From: Pseudomonas eucalypticola
Lineage (GTDB): Bacteria > Pseudomonadota > Gammaproteobacteria > Pseudomonadales > Pseudomonadaceae
DNA: 64,000 bases
NCBI RefSeq assembly: GCF_013374995.1
Contig: NZ_CP056030.1
Coordinates: 6,232,501-6,296,500, forward strand
Direction of reading: 5' to 3'
The translations under genes were made by a program, and so were the position numbers. Below are positions 7,485 through 16,065 of this stretch, one piece after another (within the stretch, counting starts at the first letter, position 1; the number at the start of each line of letters is the position of its first letter). The notes under the pieces are model-generated. The model ran no database searches. It was not told where the DNA came from and saw nothing but the letters and a program-made list of their open reading frames with translations.

Positions 7485-8448
7485 CCACGGCGGCCCTGCG
7501 CCAGACCCGCAGATGGTGCGCCAGGCCATTCACTGGCTGCTGCGCTTGAACAATGATGGCGGCAACGCCCGGGTACAGCGCCAATGCGCCACGTGGCGCG
7601 CGGCCGACCGGCGTCATGAGCTGGCCTGGCAGCGCATTCAGTCGCTGAGCCAGGAAGTGGCCGGCCACTACCGTGCCGTACCCGGTGCTGGCCTGGCACT
7701 GGAAACCAGTGCCCAGCGTCTGGACCGGCGCCAAGCCTTGAAATTACTAGGTGTGGTTGGCCTGATGGGCAGCACCGGGTGGCTGGGCAAAGACCTGGAA
7801 CAATGGCAGCAGTGGTCATCGGATTACGCGACCGGCGTCGGGGAACGCCGCACCTATACCCTGCCGGACGGCTCGCAACTGCAGCTCAATACCCGCAGCG
7901 CCGCTGACCTGCGCTTCAGCACGCAGCAACGGCTGCTCAGCCTGAAGCATGGCGAGATACTGCTCACCTGCCAGCCAGACCCGCAAGGCCGGCCGTTACG
8001 GGTCAATAACCGTGATGGCCTGTTCGAAGCGTCCCAGGGGCGCTTCGCCCTTCGCCAACAGGACGACTGCACCCGCCTGAGCGTCGCTCGCGGCCAAGTG
8101 GCCATCTACCCGGCCCGGGGCGGGCCGCTGACTTGGGCGCGAGCAGGCCAGAGCTGGCAAGTCGACAGCGCCGGCGCGCGGCAGGTCGCCGTGCCGGAGA
8201 TGGACTTGGGCGCCTGGGCCGACGGCCTGATCGTGACCCGTGACATGCGCTTGCAAGCCTTTCTCGAAGAATTAGGCCGCTACCGTCATGGGTACCTCAG
8301 TTGCGCCGCGGACATCGCCGAGCTGCGGCTGTCGGGCGTGTTTCGTCTGGACGACACCGACAAGCTCCTGGCCCTGCTGCCTCAGACCCTGCCCGTGCGG
8401 CTGCATAGCCGCACCCGCTATTGGGTACGCCTGGAAAGGTCGGTATAG
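7474..8448 (+). CDS. FecR-family sigma regulator (inner membrane)
   Basis: 324 aa, starting inside the sigma gene. Residues ~15-55 are the cytoplasmic DUF4880 sigma-binding domain (AIHWLLRLNN, RVQRQCATWRAADRRHELAW). A single membrane segment is near 88-108 (ALKLLGVVGLMGSTGWLG). The periplasmic FecR domain follows (GERRTYTLPDGSQLQLNTRS, LLSLKHGEILLTC), and the C-terminus is a short secretin-like part (LLALLPQTLPVRLHSRTRYWV) that contacts the receptor signalling domain. It passes the ligand-occupied state of the receptor to the sigma factor, usually after proteolysis. Such proteins act as anti-sigma or pro-sigma factors; which applies here is not visible. Confidence 0.92.
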   Translation: MNSDHGGPAPDPQMVRQAIHWLLRLNNDGGNARVQRQCATWRAADRRHELAWQRIQSLSQEVAGHYRAVPGAGLALETSAQRLDRRQALKLLGVVGLMGSTGWLGKDLEQWQQWSSDYATGVGERRTYTLPDGSQLQLNTRSAADLRFSTQQRLLSLKHGEILLTCQPDPQGRPLRVNNRDGLFEASQGRFALRQQDDCTRLSVARGQVAIYPARGGPLTWARAGQSWQVDSAGARQVAVPEMDLGAWADGLIVTRDMRLQAFLEELGRYRHGYLSCAADIAELRLSGVFRLDDTDKLLALLPQTLPVRLHSRTRYWVRLERSV

Positions 8449-8599
8449 CCTCCCAACCCCATGCCAGCCGCTGCCTTCATGGCAGCTCAGTGCTGAATGG
8501 GGCGATGGCCCCTCAACTTTTTTGGCGGGTTTCGCCGGCCCGTTCGGCTTGGACAGTAATTAACCCGTTCAAGCCCCTTCCATGCCTCGGAACCGCATC

Positions 8600-11080
8600 A
8601 TGACCAGCAATACCCCATCGCTTCCGCTTTCCCTGCCCAGCGCCGTGCGCGCTGCATTGCTGTCTACCGCCCTTGGCCTGGGTACCCTACCCCTGGCAGC
8701 CCAGGCAGCCGCGACCCCGGGCGCACAGGCCGCCGCCAGTCGCTACGACGTAGCTGCCGGGCCGCTGGGCGAAGCCCTCAATCAGTTCGCTCGCCAGGCC
8801 GGCATCACCTTGGCCGCCACCCCCGCGCAAACTCAGGGCAAACAGAGCCCGGGCCTGCACGGCACGTTCAGCGTCGCCCAGGGCTTGAACGCCCTGCTGG
8901 CCGGCAGCGGCCTGCAGGCCAGCAGCAGCGACGGCACCAGCTTCGTGGTCCAGGACACCCAGGACCAGGCCATGGCGCTACCTTCCACCGACGTACGCGG
9001 CTTTGCCCTGGGTAATGCATTGGGCAGCATGGACGGCTACAACGCTACCCACAGCCAGATCGCGACCAAGACCAGTACTGCCTTGCTGGAAACGTCGCAA
9101 AGCGTCTCGGTCGTCACCCGCCAGCAAATGGACGACCAGGGCTCGCAGACCGTCGCCCAGACCATGCGCTACACCCCTGGTGTGCTGACCAACCCCTATG
9201 GCGCCACGCATCGCTATGACTACGTGGCCATGCGCGGCTTCAACGATGGCTCGGTGGACAACATCTACATCGATGGCCTCAAGTCCATGGGCGACAGCGG
9301 CACCTACAGCACCATGCAGATCGATCCCTACTTCCTTGAGCGGGTCGACATTCTCAAAGGCCCTTCATCGGTGCTCTACGGGCGCAGTTCCCCCGGTGGC
9401 CTGGTGGCACTGACCAGCAAAAAGCCGCTGTACGAGGCCTACCACGAGATACAGGCCACTGTCGGCACCCAGGGCCAGCATGGCGTGGGCTTTGACTTCA
9501 GCGGCCCGGTGGATGACGACAAGCGCATTGCCTACCGCGTGACGGGCCTGACTCACGACTCCGACACCCAGTTCGACCACAACGAAGAGAAACGCTACGC
9601 CATTGCGCCCACGCTGAGCATCGATTTCGATGAGGATACTTCGCTGACCCTGCAGGCCTACCTGCAACACGACCCGGAAGGCGGCTACCACGGCGGCCTG
9701 CCCGCCGACGGCGTGTTGCACCCGCGCAACGGCCAGCGCATTTCCGAGCATTACTTCGAGGGCGAGCCGGGCATCGACCATTACAGCCGTGACCAGCAGT
9801 CATTCGGCTACCAGTTCGAGCACCGCTTCAACGACGTCTTCACCGCGCGGCAGAACTTCCGTTACCTGGACTCCAAGGTCGACCTGGACCAGGTCTATGG
9901 CTACGGCTACACCAGCGCCACCAGCAACGAGCTGAACCGCTACTACTCGGGCGCCAGCGAACGCCTGCATTCGTTCATCATCGACAACATGCTGCAAGCC
10001 GAGTATTTCACCGGCGCCGCCAAGCACACCACCCTGCTGGGCGTGGATTACCAGCGGCGCAAGACGGTGGTGGACTGGACCAGTGGCTCACTGGCACCCA
10101 TCGATGCCTTCAACCCGGTGTACGGCAATTCCGCCATCAGCTATTACAGCCCCACCAGCTACCTTCGCCGCCTGCAGCAGACCGGCGTGTACCTGCAAGA
10201 CCTGATCGAGCTGGACAAGTGGCGCTTCTCCCTGGGCGTACGCCAGGACTGGGTGAAGACCTCGGACGAGAACCGCATCGCCGAATACAACCGCCCCGTT
10301 GGCACCACCATCAGCGACCAGCGCACCAAGCTGACCAGCCGCGCGGGCGTGCTGTACCTGTTCGACAACGGCCTGGCGCCCTACATCAGCTACTCGGAGT
10401 CGTTCAACCCCAACTCCTACTCCGATGCCAGCGGCAACCCCTTGCCCCCTACCGATGGCAAGCAATGGGAAGCGGGCCTGAAGTACCAGCCGCCGGGCTC
10501 GGAAAACCTCTACACGGCATCGGTGTTCCGCATCGACCAGGAGAATCTGGCCACCAAGTTGCCGCAGGAAAACTTCTACCGCGCCGTCGGCGCGGTGCGT
10601 TCCCAAGGTGTGGAGCTGGAAGCCCACCTGCAAGTCACCGACAACCTGAAACTGCTGGGCAGCTACACCTTCACCGACCTGAAATATTCGAAGTCGATGG
10701 TCAGTACCCTGAGCACTGCCGACAACATCATCGAGAACAAAGGCAACTCACCCACCCAGGCGCCACGCCAGATGGCCTCCATGTGGGCGGACTACAAATT
10801 CAGCAGCGGTGCACTTGACGGCCTGCGCCTTGGCGCGGGCGTGCGCTACGTGGGTTATAGCTGGGCGGATGCGGAGAACACCGAGAAAGTACCGGCCTAT
10901 ACCCTGTACGACGCGTCGGTGGGTTACGACTTGGGCAAGCTGGGCCTCAAGGGCCTGGACTTGCGCATCAATGCCAACAACGTGACCAACGAGCACTACG
11001 TGGCCACCTGTGCCAGCTTGAACTTCTGCTACGTGGGCGAAGAGCGCAACGTCGCTGCTACCTTGAGCTATCAGTTCTGA
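8600..11080 (+). CDS. TonB-dependent siderophore receptor with N-terminal signalling domain
   Basis: 826 aa from ATG 8600; an in-frame ATG at 8582 would add six residues and neither has a good ribosome site. A signal peptide (AALLSTALGLGTLPLAAQA) is followed by a secretin/TonB short N-terminal domain (YDVAAGPLGEALNQFARQAGITLA, ~residues 45-125), the plug (ETSQSVSVVTRQQMDDQG, VDILKGPSSVLYGRSSPGG) and a 22-strand barrel ending in YQF. The signalling domain and the FecI-FecR pair upstream make it a transducer that reports its ligand. Sequence style resembles ferrichrome/ferrioxamine-type hydroxamate receptors, but the ligand cannot be read reliably. The preceding 130-nt gap would hold the ECF-dependent promoter. 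Confidence 0.93.
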   Translation: MTSNTPSLPLSLPSAVRAALLSTALGLGTLPLAAQAAATPGAQAAASRYDVAAGPLGEALNQFARQAGITLAATPAQTQGKQSPGLHGTFSVAQGLNALLAGSGLQASSSDGTSFVVQDTQDQAMALPSTDVRGFALGNALGSMDGYNATHSQIATKTSTALLETSQSVSVVTRQQMDDQGSQTVAQTMRYTPGVLTNPYGATHRYDYVAMRGFNDGSVDNIYIDGLKSMGDSGTYSTMQIDPYFLERVDILKGPSSVLYGRSSPGGLVALTSKKPLYEAYHEIQATVGTQGQHGVGFDFSGPVDDDKRIAYRVTGLTHDSDTQFDHNEEKRYAIAPTLSIDFDEDTSLTLQAYLQHDPEGGYHGGLPADGVLHPRNGQRISEHYFEGEPGIDHYSRDQQSFGYQFEHRFNDVFTARQNFRYLDSKVDLDQVYGYGYTSATSNELNRYYSGASERLHSFIIDNMLQAEYFTGAAKHTTLLGVDYQRRKTVVDWTSGSLAPIDAFNPVYGNSAISYYSPTSYLRRLQQTGVYLQDLIELDKWRFSLGVRQDWVKTSDENRIAEYNRPVGTTISDQRTKLTSRAGVLYLFDNGLAPYISYSESFNPNSYSDASGNPLPPTDGKQWEAGLKYQPPGSENLYTASVFRIDQENLATKLPQENFYRAVGAVRSQGVELEAHLQVTDNLKLLGSYTFTDLKYSKSMVSTLSTADNIIENKGNSPTQAPRQMASMWADYKFSSGALDGLRLGAGVRYVGYSWADAENTEKVPAYTLYDASVGYDLGKLGLKGLDLRINANNVTNEHYVATCASLNFCYVGEERNVAATLSYQF

Positions 11081-11094
11081 CGGGGGTTGTGATG

Positions 11095-11129
11095 CGGCCA
11101 GGTCCGCTACAAAGCAGCGGACCTGGCCG
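11095..11129. terminator. Perfect 14-bp hairpin after the TonB receptor gene
   Basis: CGGCCAGGTCCGCT (11095-11108) pairs perfectly with 11116-11129 around the loop ACAAAGC. It lies between the receptor gene and the convergent gene ending at 11154, so it can serve both. There is no T-run. Confidence 0.6.
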
Positions 11130-11153
11130 TGTCGTCAGGGCCACCGCTGACAT

Positions 11154-11792
11154 TCAGACCTTGTACTCGGTCTCCAACGCGTCCAACTGATGGTCAAACG
11201 CACGCAGGCGTGTCGACCAGGTGTACACCAGCACTTCCATCTCCCGGTCGACCCCGGCGCTGGCCTTGATGCTGGTGCGCGGGTCGCAGAAGTCCAGCAG
11301 GTAGCGCTGGCGTGCCAAGGCAGTGGCTACGCTGGAGAGCTCCCGAGCATCGTCCAGCCAATGCCATTGGCTGTCGTGAATCTCGTCATCCAGCACTTGG
11401 CATTGCAGCTTCAATGCTTCAAGGGACTTTTCCAGCGGCGTGCCCGCCAGGTCGCCCATCACCTCCTGGAACGTACGCCCGGGTTGCCAGTAGCTACCCC
11501 AGAAATAGCGGTCGAAAACGGTTTCCACCTTGCGCAGGGCCACCTTCGTGTCCCAGATGCGCACCAGCGTGTGGCCCTGGGTTTGCCGTCGCCTTTTCAA
11601 TTGCGCGTTTTCATGGGCGGACCATGCCAGCACGGCGAGCGCCAGCACGCCGATCAACCACAGTGCGCTATTGAAGAAGACCAGGGCACGTTCGATCTGA
11701 TGGGCCTCGATGACCCCGTAGAAGTAAGTGGCAGTGATCAAGCCGAGCGCCGAGGTGGCGCACCAGAAGCCAGGAGCATAGGAATCTTTCAT
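11154..11792 (-). CDS. Predicted membrane protein of unknown function
   Basis: 212 aa from ATG 11792 (MKDSYAPGFW), preceded by GGATGA; a longer frame to 11876 has an unlikely N-terminus. Two membrane segments are near residues 9-30 (FWCATSALGLITATYFYGVI) and 38-58 (LVFFNSALWLIGVLALAVLA), followed by a basic stretch (KRRRQ) and a soluble helical domain with aromatic patches (VFDRYFWGSYWQPGRTF, HDSQWHWLDDAREL). No family is recognised. It is convergent with the TonB receptor gene and reads alone. The base composition is normal, and the coding signal (GC-rich third positions) supports a real gene. Confidence 0.65.
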   Translation of the reverse strand: MKDSYAPGFWCATSALGLITATYFYGVIEAHQIERALVFFNSALWLIGVLALAVLAWSAHENAQLKRRRQTQGHTLVRIWDTKVALRKVETVFDRYFWGSYWQPGRTFQEVMGDLAGTPLEKSLEALKLQCQVLDDEIHDSQWHWLDDARELSSVATALARQRYLLDFCDPRTSIKASAGVDREMEVLVYTWSTRLRAFDHQLDALETEYKV

Positions 11793-11964
11793 AGTTATTA
11801 TCATCCCATTGACCCGGGGCCAGTGATGACTGAAAGAATCCGCGTGAATGCCGCCGCGCGGTCTTGGGCAGACCACATGAACCCCATAAGTCAGAGCATA
11901 GGACAGGCTGCGGCAATTGTTGGCAACGCCAATGAAATCGGGGGGGCAACGGATAAGCGGCAGC

Positions 11965-12204
11965 TTAGCGAACCTTGTGCAGCAGCTCGTTGAGCTGGTC
12001 GATCACTTCGGCCCAATCGGCGTCCTCGAGAATCTCCTCGCGCAGGAAAGCCGCCTGGCTGGGTGTCCAGAAGAAGGCTTCGTGCAGTTTGAGGCCGGGC
12101 TTGAGGGGTGAATGGCTGGTGACGAATTTCTCGATTTCCACCGGGTCGGAGGCCAGGCCCAACTGCTCGAACAACGCCGGCAAACTGTGATTCGGCGATT
12201 CCAT
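11965..12204 (-). CDS. DUF2789 family protein
   Basis: 79 aa from ATG 12204, with GAGGG 8 nt upstream; longer in-frame extensions lack support. The sequence MESPNHSLPALFEQLG, SPLKPGLKLHEAFFWTPSQA and FLREEILEDADWAEVIDQLN is the compact helical DUF2789 family common in Pseudomonas and other gammaproteobacteria. Its function is unknown. It is divergent from the NfeD-slipin pair; the 82-nt gap must carry both promoters. Confidence 0.85.
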   Translation of the reverse strand: MESPNHSLPALFEQLGLASDPVEIEKFVTSHSPLKPGLKLHEAFFWTPSQAAFLREEILEDADWAEVIDQLNELLHKVR

Positions 12205-12286
12205 GTGGGTACCCTCGTCGTCAACTAAACTTTCAGTAAAGGAAACTTTGGCACATACGTCGAGGGCAAATCCCCCGGAGGTGAAA

Positions 12287-12772
12287 GTGGGCACAGTGAT
12301 CGTGCTGACCGTGAACCAGGCCGCCGTAGGCCTGATCCTGTTCGGCCTGGTGATGCTGGCCATTGAAGCGCTGTTGCCGTCTTACGGCATTCTGGGCGTG
12401 GTAGGGCTGATCGTGCTGTTGCTGGGCGTGGTGACCCTGGTAGACGCCCAGGGGCCGGACATTCAAGTGCAAGGGTCGCTGTTGCTGGCGATCGCGGCGG
12501 TGGCTGGGGTGCTGATTGCCACCGTGCTGGGCATGGCCATCAGCGCCGCGCGCCGACGGCCGGTGGGCGGTGACAACGAACTGGTGGGCAAGGTCACCGC
12601 GGTGTCGGCGTTGCAGTCGGATAACCCCCGCGCCGGTTGGGTGCAGTTGCAAGGGGAGCAATGGCAGGTGCGCTGCGATGCACCGCTGCAGGCAGGGGAA
12701 CAGGTCAAAGTCGTGGCACGCCGGGGCGTTCAACTGGAAGTCGCTGCGGCGCAACCGCCGTCAGGAGCCTGA
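12287..12772 (+). CDS. NfeD-like membrane protein
   Basis: 161 aa from GTG 12287, placed 5 nt after GGAGG. An upstream ATG at 12203 is open but would overlap the divergent gene start and has no ribosome site. Three or so membrane segments fill residues ~8-80 (QAAVGLILFGLVMLAIEALLP, GVVGLIVLLLGVVTLV, LLLAIAAVAGVLIATVLGM), then a C-terminal OB-fold NfeD domain (ELVGKVTAVSAL, GWVQLQGEQWQVRC, GEQVKVVARRGVQLEV). NfeD proteins pair with the SPFH slipin encoded 3 nt downstream and are thought to organise membrane microdomains. The long protease-containing form is absent; this is the short type. Confidence 0.88.
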   Translation: MGTVIVLTVNQAAVGLILFGLVMLAIEALLPSYGILGVVGLIVLLLGVVTLVDAQGPDIQVQGSLLLAIAAVAGVLIATVLGMAISAARRRPVGGDNELVGKVTAVSALQSDNPRAGWVQLQGEQWQVRCDAPLQAGEQVKVVARRGVQLEVAAAQPPSGA

Positions 12773-12775
12773 ACC

Positions 12776-13534
12776 ATGTTCATCGAAGTCGGTTACACCG
12801 CGCTGGTCGTGGTGCTGGTACTGGTCGCCCTGTCGACGTTCCGCATCCTGCGCGAGTACGAACGTGGCGTGGTGTTTCAGCTTGGCCGCTTCTGGCAGGT
12901 CAAGGGGCCGGGGCTGATCATTCTCATCCCGGTGGTGCAGCAAATGGTGCGGGTAGACCTGCGCACCATTGTGCTCGATGTGCCGCCCCAGGACGTGATC
13001 ACCCGTGACAACGTCTCGGTCAAGGTCAACGCCGTGCTGTACTTCCGCGTGCTTGACCCGCAAAAAGCGATCATTCAGGTCGAGGACTTCCTCATGGCCA
13101 CCAGCCAGCTGGCGCAGACCACCTTGCGGGCCGTGCTGGGCAAGCATGAACTGGACGAACTGCTGGCCGAGCGCGAGCGCCTGAACATGGACATCCAGCA
13201 GGTGCTGGACGCGCAGACCGATGTCTGGGGCATCAAGGTGGCCAACGTGGAGATCAAGCATGTGGACCTGAACGAGTCCATGGTGCGCGCCATCGCCAAA
13301 CAGGCCGAGGCCGAGCGTGAACGGCGGGCCAAGGTGATTCATGCCGAAGGCGAGTTACAGGCTTCGGAAAAGCTCACCCAGGCAGCCGAAATGCTCGGCC
13401 GCCAGCCAGGGGCGATGCAGCTGCGCTACATGCAGACGCTTTCCAGCATCGCCGGGGACAAGAGTTCGACCATTGTCTTTCCGCTGCCCATCGAATTGCT
13501 CAAGGGCATGGCCGACCTTTCCACCAAGCCCTGA
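12776..13534 (+). CDS. Slipin / stomatin-like SPFH (band 7) protein
   Basis: 252 aa. One N-terminal membrane segment ([15 protein letters not shown], residues ~8-24) is followed by the SPFH domain ([59 protein letters not shown]) and a coiled-coil ([27 protein letters not shown]). It forms large oligomers at the inner membrane, the flotillin-like partner of NfeD. It follows the NfeD gene by 3 nt in one operon. The stop is 7 nt from the convergent efflux gene end, leaving no room for separate terminators. Confidence 0.93.
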   Translation: MFIEVGYTALVVVLVLVALSTFRILREYERGVVFQLGRFWQVKGPGLIILIPVVQQMVRVDLRTIVLDVPPQDVITRDNVSVKVNAVLYFRVLDPQKAIIQVEDFLMATSQLAQTTLRAVLGKHELDELLAERERLNMDIQQVLDAQTDVWGIKVANVEIKHVDLNESMVRAIAKQAEAERERRAKVIHAEGELQASEKLTQAAEMLGRQPGAMQLRYMQTLSSIAGDKSSTIVFPLPIELLKGMADLSTKP

Positions 13535-13541
13535 GCTACCC

Positions 13542-14969
13542 TCAAGGCGTGCGCCCACTCTCCCAACCACCGCCCAATGCCAGGAAGACATTGATCTGCT
13601 GCATGGCCACCTGGGTGTTGGCTGCCGACAGTTGGGCGGTCACGTCGGTGTAGGTCTTGGTCGCTTGCAGGTCAGCCAGGAAGGATTCGCGCCCGGCCAG
13701 GTAGAACCGGTGGGTCTGGTCGGCCGCCTGGCGCGCCGATTCCTCGGCTTCGGCCAGGGCGTCACGGCGCTCCAGTAGCGCGGTGTACTGGGCCAGGCCA
13801 GTCTGGGCTTCACGCACGGCGTTCAGCACCACGCCGTCGAAGTGCGCCAGGGCTGCCTGGGTGGACACTTCCGCTTCACGGACCCGGGCACGCGCCTGGT
13901 TACCTGGAATGGTCCAACTGATCATCGGGCCAAAGCCCCAGCGGTTGGCGGTGTCTTCCCCCAGGTCTTTGAGGAAACCCACCGAACCCACGGTGGCGCC
14001 AATACTGATGTTCGGGTACAGCTGGCCGGTGGCCACGCCGATTTCAGCGGTGGCGGCCGCCAGCTTGCGCTCGGCCTGGCGCACGTCAGGGCGGCGCTTG
14101 AGCAGCGCCGCGCCGTCGCCTACGGGCATCACCTGGGCGATTTTCGGCAACTCGGCGCAGTCGGCGGTACCGGCCGGCAACTGGTTCACTGGCTTGGCCA
14201 GCAGCATGGCGAGTTTGTACAGCCCAGCCTGGCGTTCGGCTTCGAACTTGGGCAGGTCGGCGCGCAACGACTTGAATTGGGTTTGCGTACGGGTCACTTG
14301 GGTTTCATCGCCACGGCCGGCATCACGCAGGCGCTGGGTCAGGCGCACCCCCTGCATTTGCAGGTCCAGGGACTTCTCGGCGATGTGGCGCTCTTCGTTG
14401 GCGGCGCAGATTTGCGTATACGAGCGCACCACCTCGGCCACCAGGGTGATGCGCGCCGTGTCAGCGGCAGCCTGGGCAGCGTCGGCATTGGCCTGGGACG
14501 CCTCGACCCCGCGCTGCAACGTGCCCCACAGGTCAAATTGATACGAAGTGGTCAATGACAGGTTGCCGACGTTGGCCACCGGGATCTTCTCGCCTTGCAA
14601 GTAAGACTCCGCCGACTCTTGCAGACGCTGGGCGCCCGCCTCGGCCTTGGTGGTGAAACCACCGGCGTGCTCGGCTTCCTCGATCTGCACACGGGCGCGG
14701 TTGAGGTTCGCCGCCGCCACACGCAAGTCGGTACTGGACACCAGGGCCTGGCTCACCAGTTGGTCCAGGCGCGGGTCGTTGTACAGCTTCCACCAGTCCT
14801 GCGGAACAGGGGCCGAGACCACATTGCTGTCGCCACTGGCCAGGCTGCCTTGCAGGTCGGGGCGGTTCACCGCTCCCTCCTTGGGCCGGTGATAGTCCGG
14901 CCCGACCATCTGGCATGCCGACAGCAACAGGCCCAGGGCCATGGCTGATAGACGTACACCGTGGTTCAT
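13542..14969 (-). CDS. Outer membrane efflux lipoprotein, NodT/OprM family
   Basis: 475 aa. A lipoprotein signal ends in the lipobox LLSAC (cysteine near 19), followed by VGPDYHRP, the typical start of the mature NodT family. Two TolC-like repeats (each helix-strand-helix; VAAANLNRARVQIEEA and LAAATAEIGVATGQLYP) build the trimeric outer membrane channel. It is the last of five genes transcribed from 18598 and overlaps the membrane-fusion gene by 4 nt, so it most likely serves that AaeAB-like pump. Substrates would be aromatic acids by analogy. Confidence 0.93.
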   Translation of the reverse strand: MNHGVRLSAMALGLLLSACQMVGPDYHRPKEGAVNRPDLQGSLASGDSNVVSAPVPQDWWKLYNDPRLDQLVSQALVSSTDLRVAAANLNRARVQIEEAEHAGGFTTKAEAGAQRLQESAESYLQGEKIPVANVGNLSLTTSYQFDLWGTLQRGVEASQANADAAQAAADTARITLVAEVVRSYTQICAANEERHIAEKSLDLQMQGVRLTQRLRDAGRGDETQVTRTQTQFKSLRADLPKFEAERQAGLYKLAMLLAKPVNQLPAGTADCAELPKIAQVMPVGDGAALLKRRPDVRQAERKLAAATAEIGVATGQLYPNISIGATVGSVGFLKDLGEDTANRWGFGPMISWTIPGNQARARVREAEVSTQAALAHFDGVVLNAVREAQTGLAQYTALLERRDALAEAEESARQAADQTHRFYLAGRESFLADLQATKTYTDVTAQLSAANTQVAMQQINVFLALGGGWESGRTP

Positions 14970-15859
14970 CGAGCGGTCTCCACGGGCTGGCCGGCATCAT
15001 CGACGATCGACACAGTGGCGGTACGCCCGGCGATCATGCGGAAGTGCTCCGGCACGTCGTCGAAGGCAATGCGCACCGGAATCCGCTGGGCCAGGCGTAC
15101 CCAGCTGAAGGCCGGGTTGATGTTGGGCAACAGGTTGGAACCGCTACTGCGATCGCGGTCTTCGATACCGGCGACGATGCTCTGCACATGGCCGGTCAGA
15201 CGGGCGTTGTCGCCCATCACGCGGATGTCGACTTTCTGTCCGACTTCGATCATCGGCAGCTTGGTTTCCTCGAAGTAGCCATCGACGTGGTACGAGGTGC
15301 TGTCCACCACCGACAGCACCGGGTGGCCGGCGGCCACGAACTCATGGGCACGCGGCGCCCGGTCGTTGAGGTAACCGTCCACCGGGCTCTTGATCACCGA
15401 GCGGTCCAGGTTCAGTTGGGCGGTGTCCACGGCCACCTGGGCCTCGGCCAGGGCGGCCTGGGCGCGGGCCAGTTTGGAGTCGCTTTCTTCCAACTGCTCC
15501 TTGGCCACCAGGTTACCCAGGCCACGGTTACGCTTGGCCTCGCGCTGGGCCTGGGCCATGGTTTCCTGCCGGTCGGCCAGCGCCGCCTTGGCCTGGCGCA
15601 GGGCCAGGCTGAAACGGTCCTGGTCGATGGTGAACAGCACCTGGCCACGCTTGACCACTTCGTTGTCACGCACGGCCACGTCCTGGATCAGCCCGGAAAC
15701 GTCCGGCGACACCTGGATCACGTCGGCACGGATGTGGCCGTCGCGAGTCCAGGGGGCGAACATGTAGTACATCACCATGCGGTAGACCACGACGCTGGCC
15801 AGCGCCACCACCAGCAAGGTCAGAACAAGGCGGCCAAAGGTCAACAAAGGTTTTTTCAT
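14966..15859 (-). CDS. Membrane fusion protein, HlyD/AaeA family
   Basis: 297 aa. A single N-terminal anchor (LVLTLLVVALASVVVYRMVMYY) precedes the paired lipoyl half-motifs (TRDGHIRADVIQVSPDVSGLI and IKSPVDGYLNDRAPRAHEFV), a helical hairpin (~residues 85-145) and a beta-barrel part (VDGYFEETKLPMIEVGQKVDIRVMG). This is the periplasmic adaptor joining the FUSC inner membrane protein and the NodT channel. It overlaps its neighbours on both sides by 4 nt. The length and the TRDGHIRAD motif match E. coli AaeA and the p-hydroxybenzoate efflux adaptors. Confidence 0.92.
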   Translation of the reverse strand: MKKPLLTFGRLVLTLLVVALASVVVYRMVMYYMFAPWTRDGHIRADVIQVSPDVSGLIQDVAVRDNEVVKRGQVLFTIDQDRFSLALRQAKAALADRQETMAQAQREAKRNRGLGNLVAKEQLEESDSKLARAQAALAEAQVAVDTAQLNLDRSVIKSPVDGYLNDRAPRAHEFVAAGHPVLSVVDSTSYHVDGYFEETKLPMIEVGQKVDIRVMGDNARLTGHVQSIVAGIEDRDRSSGSNLLPNINPAFSWVRLAQRIPVRIAFDDVPEHFRMIAGRTATVSIVDDAGQPVETAR

Positions 15860-16065
15860 GTCATCAGGTTTCGGCAGAGTGCGTCCACCGCGCCCAGCAG
15901 CAGCGCGTACAGACCGACGTTGAACAAGGCCCGGTGCCAGACCAGGCGGTAGAAATGCAGGCGGTTGAGTACGCCGTGCAGCAATAGAAACAGCACGTAG
16001 GTGATGGCCATCATCACCAGCAATGTCGGCAGGAAGATCCCGCTTACATCGATTTCACCGATCAT
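15856..16065 (-). CDS. DUF1656 / AaeX-like small membrane protein
   Basis: 69 aa. It begins MIGEIDVSGIFLPTLLVMM, the signature of DUF1656, with membrane segments at ~10-30 and ~45-65. AaeX-type proteins sit between the FUSC transporter and the HlyD adaptor in many aromatic acid efflux operons; the role is unknown, perhaps assembly. The gene overlaps both neighbours by 4 nt (ATGA). Confidence 0.9.
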   Translation of the reverse strand: MIGEIDVSGIFLPTLLVMMAITYVLFLLLHGVLNRLHFYRLVWHRALFNVGLYALLLGAVDALCRNLMT

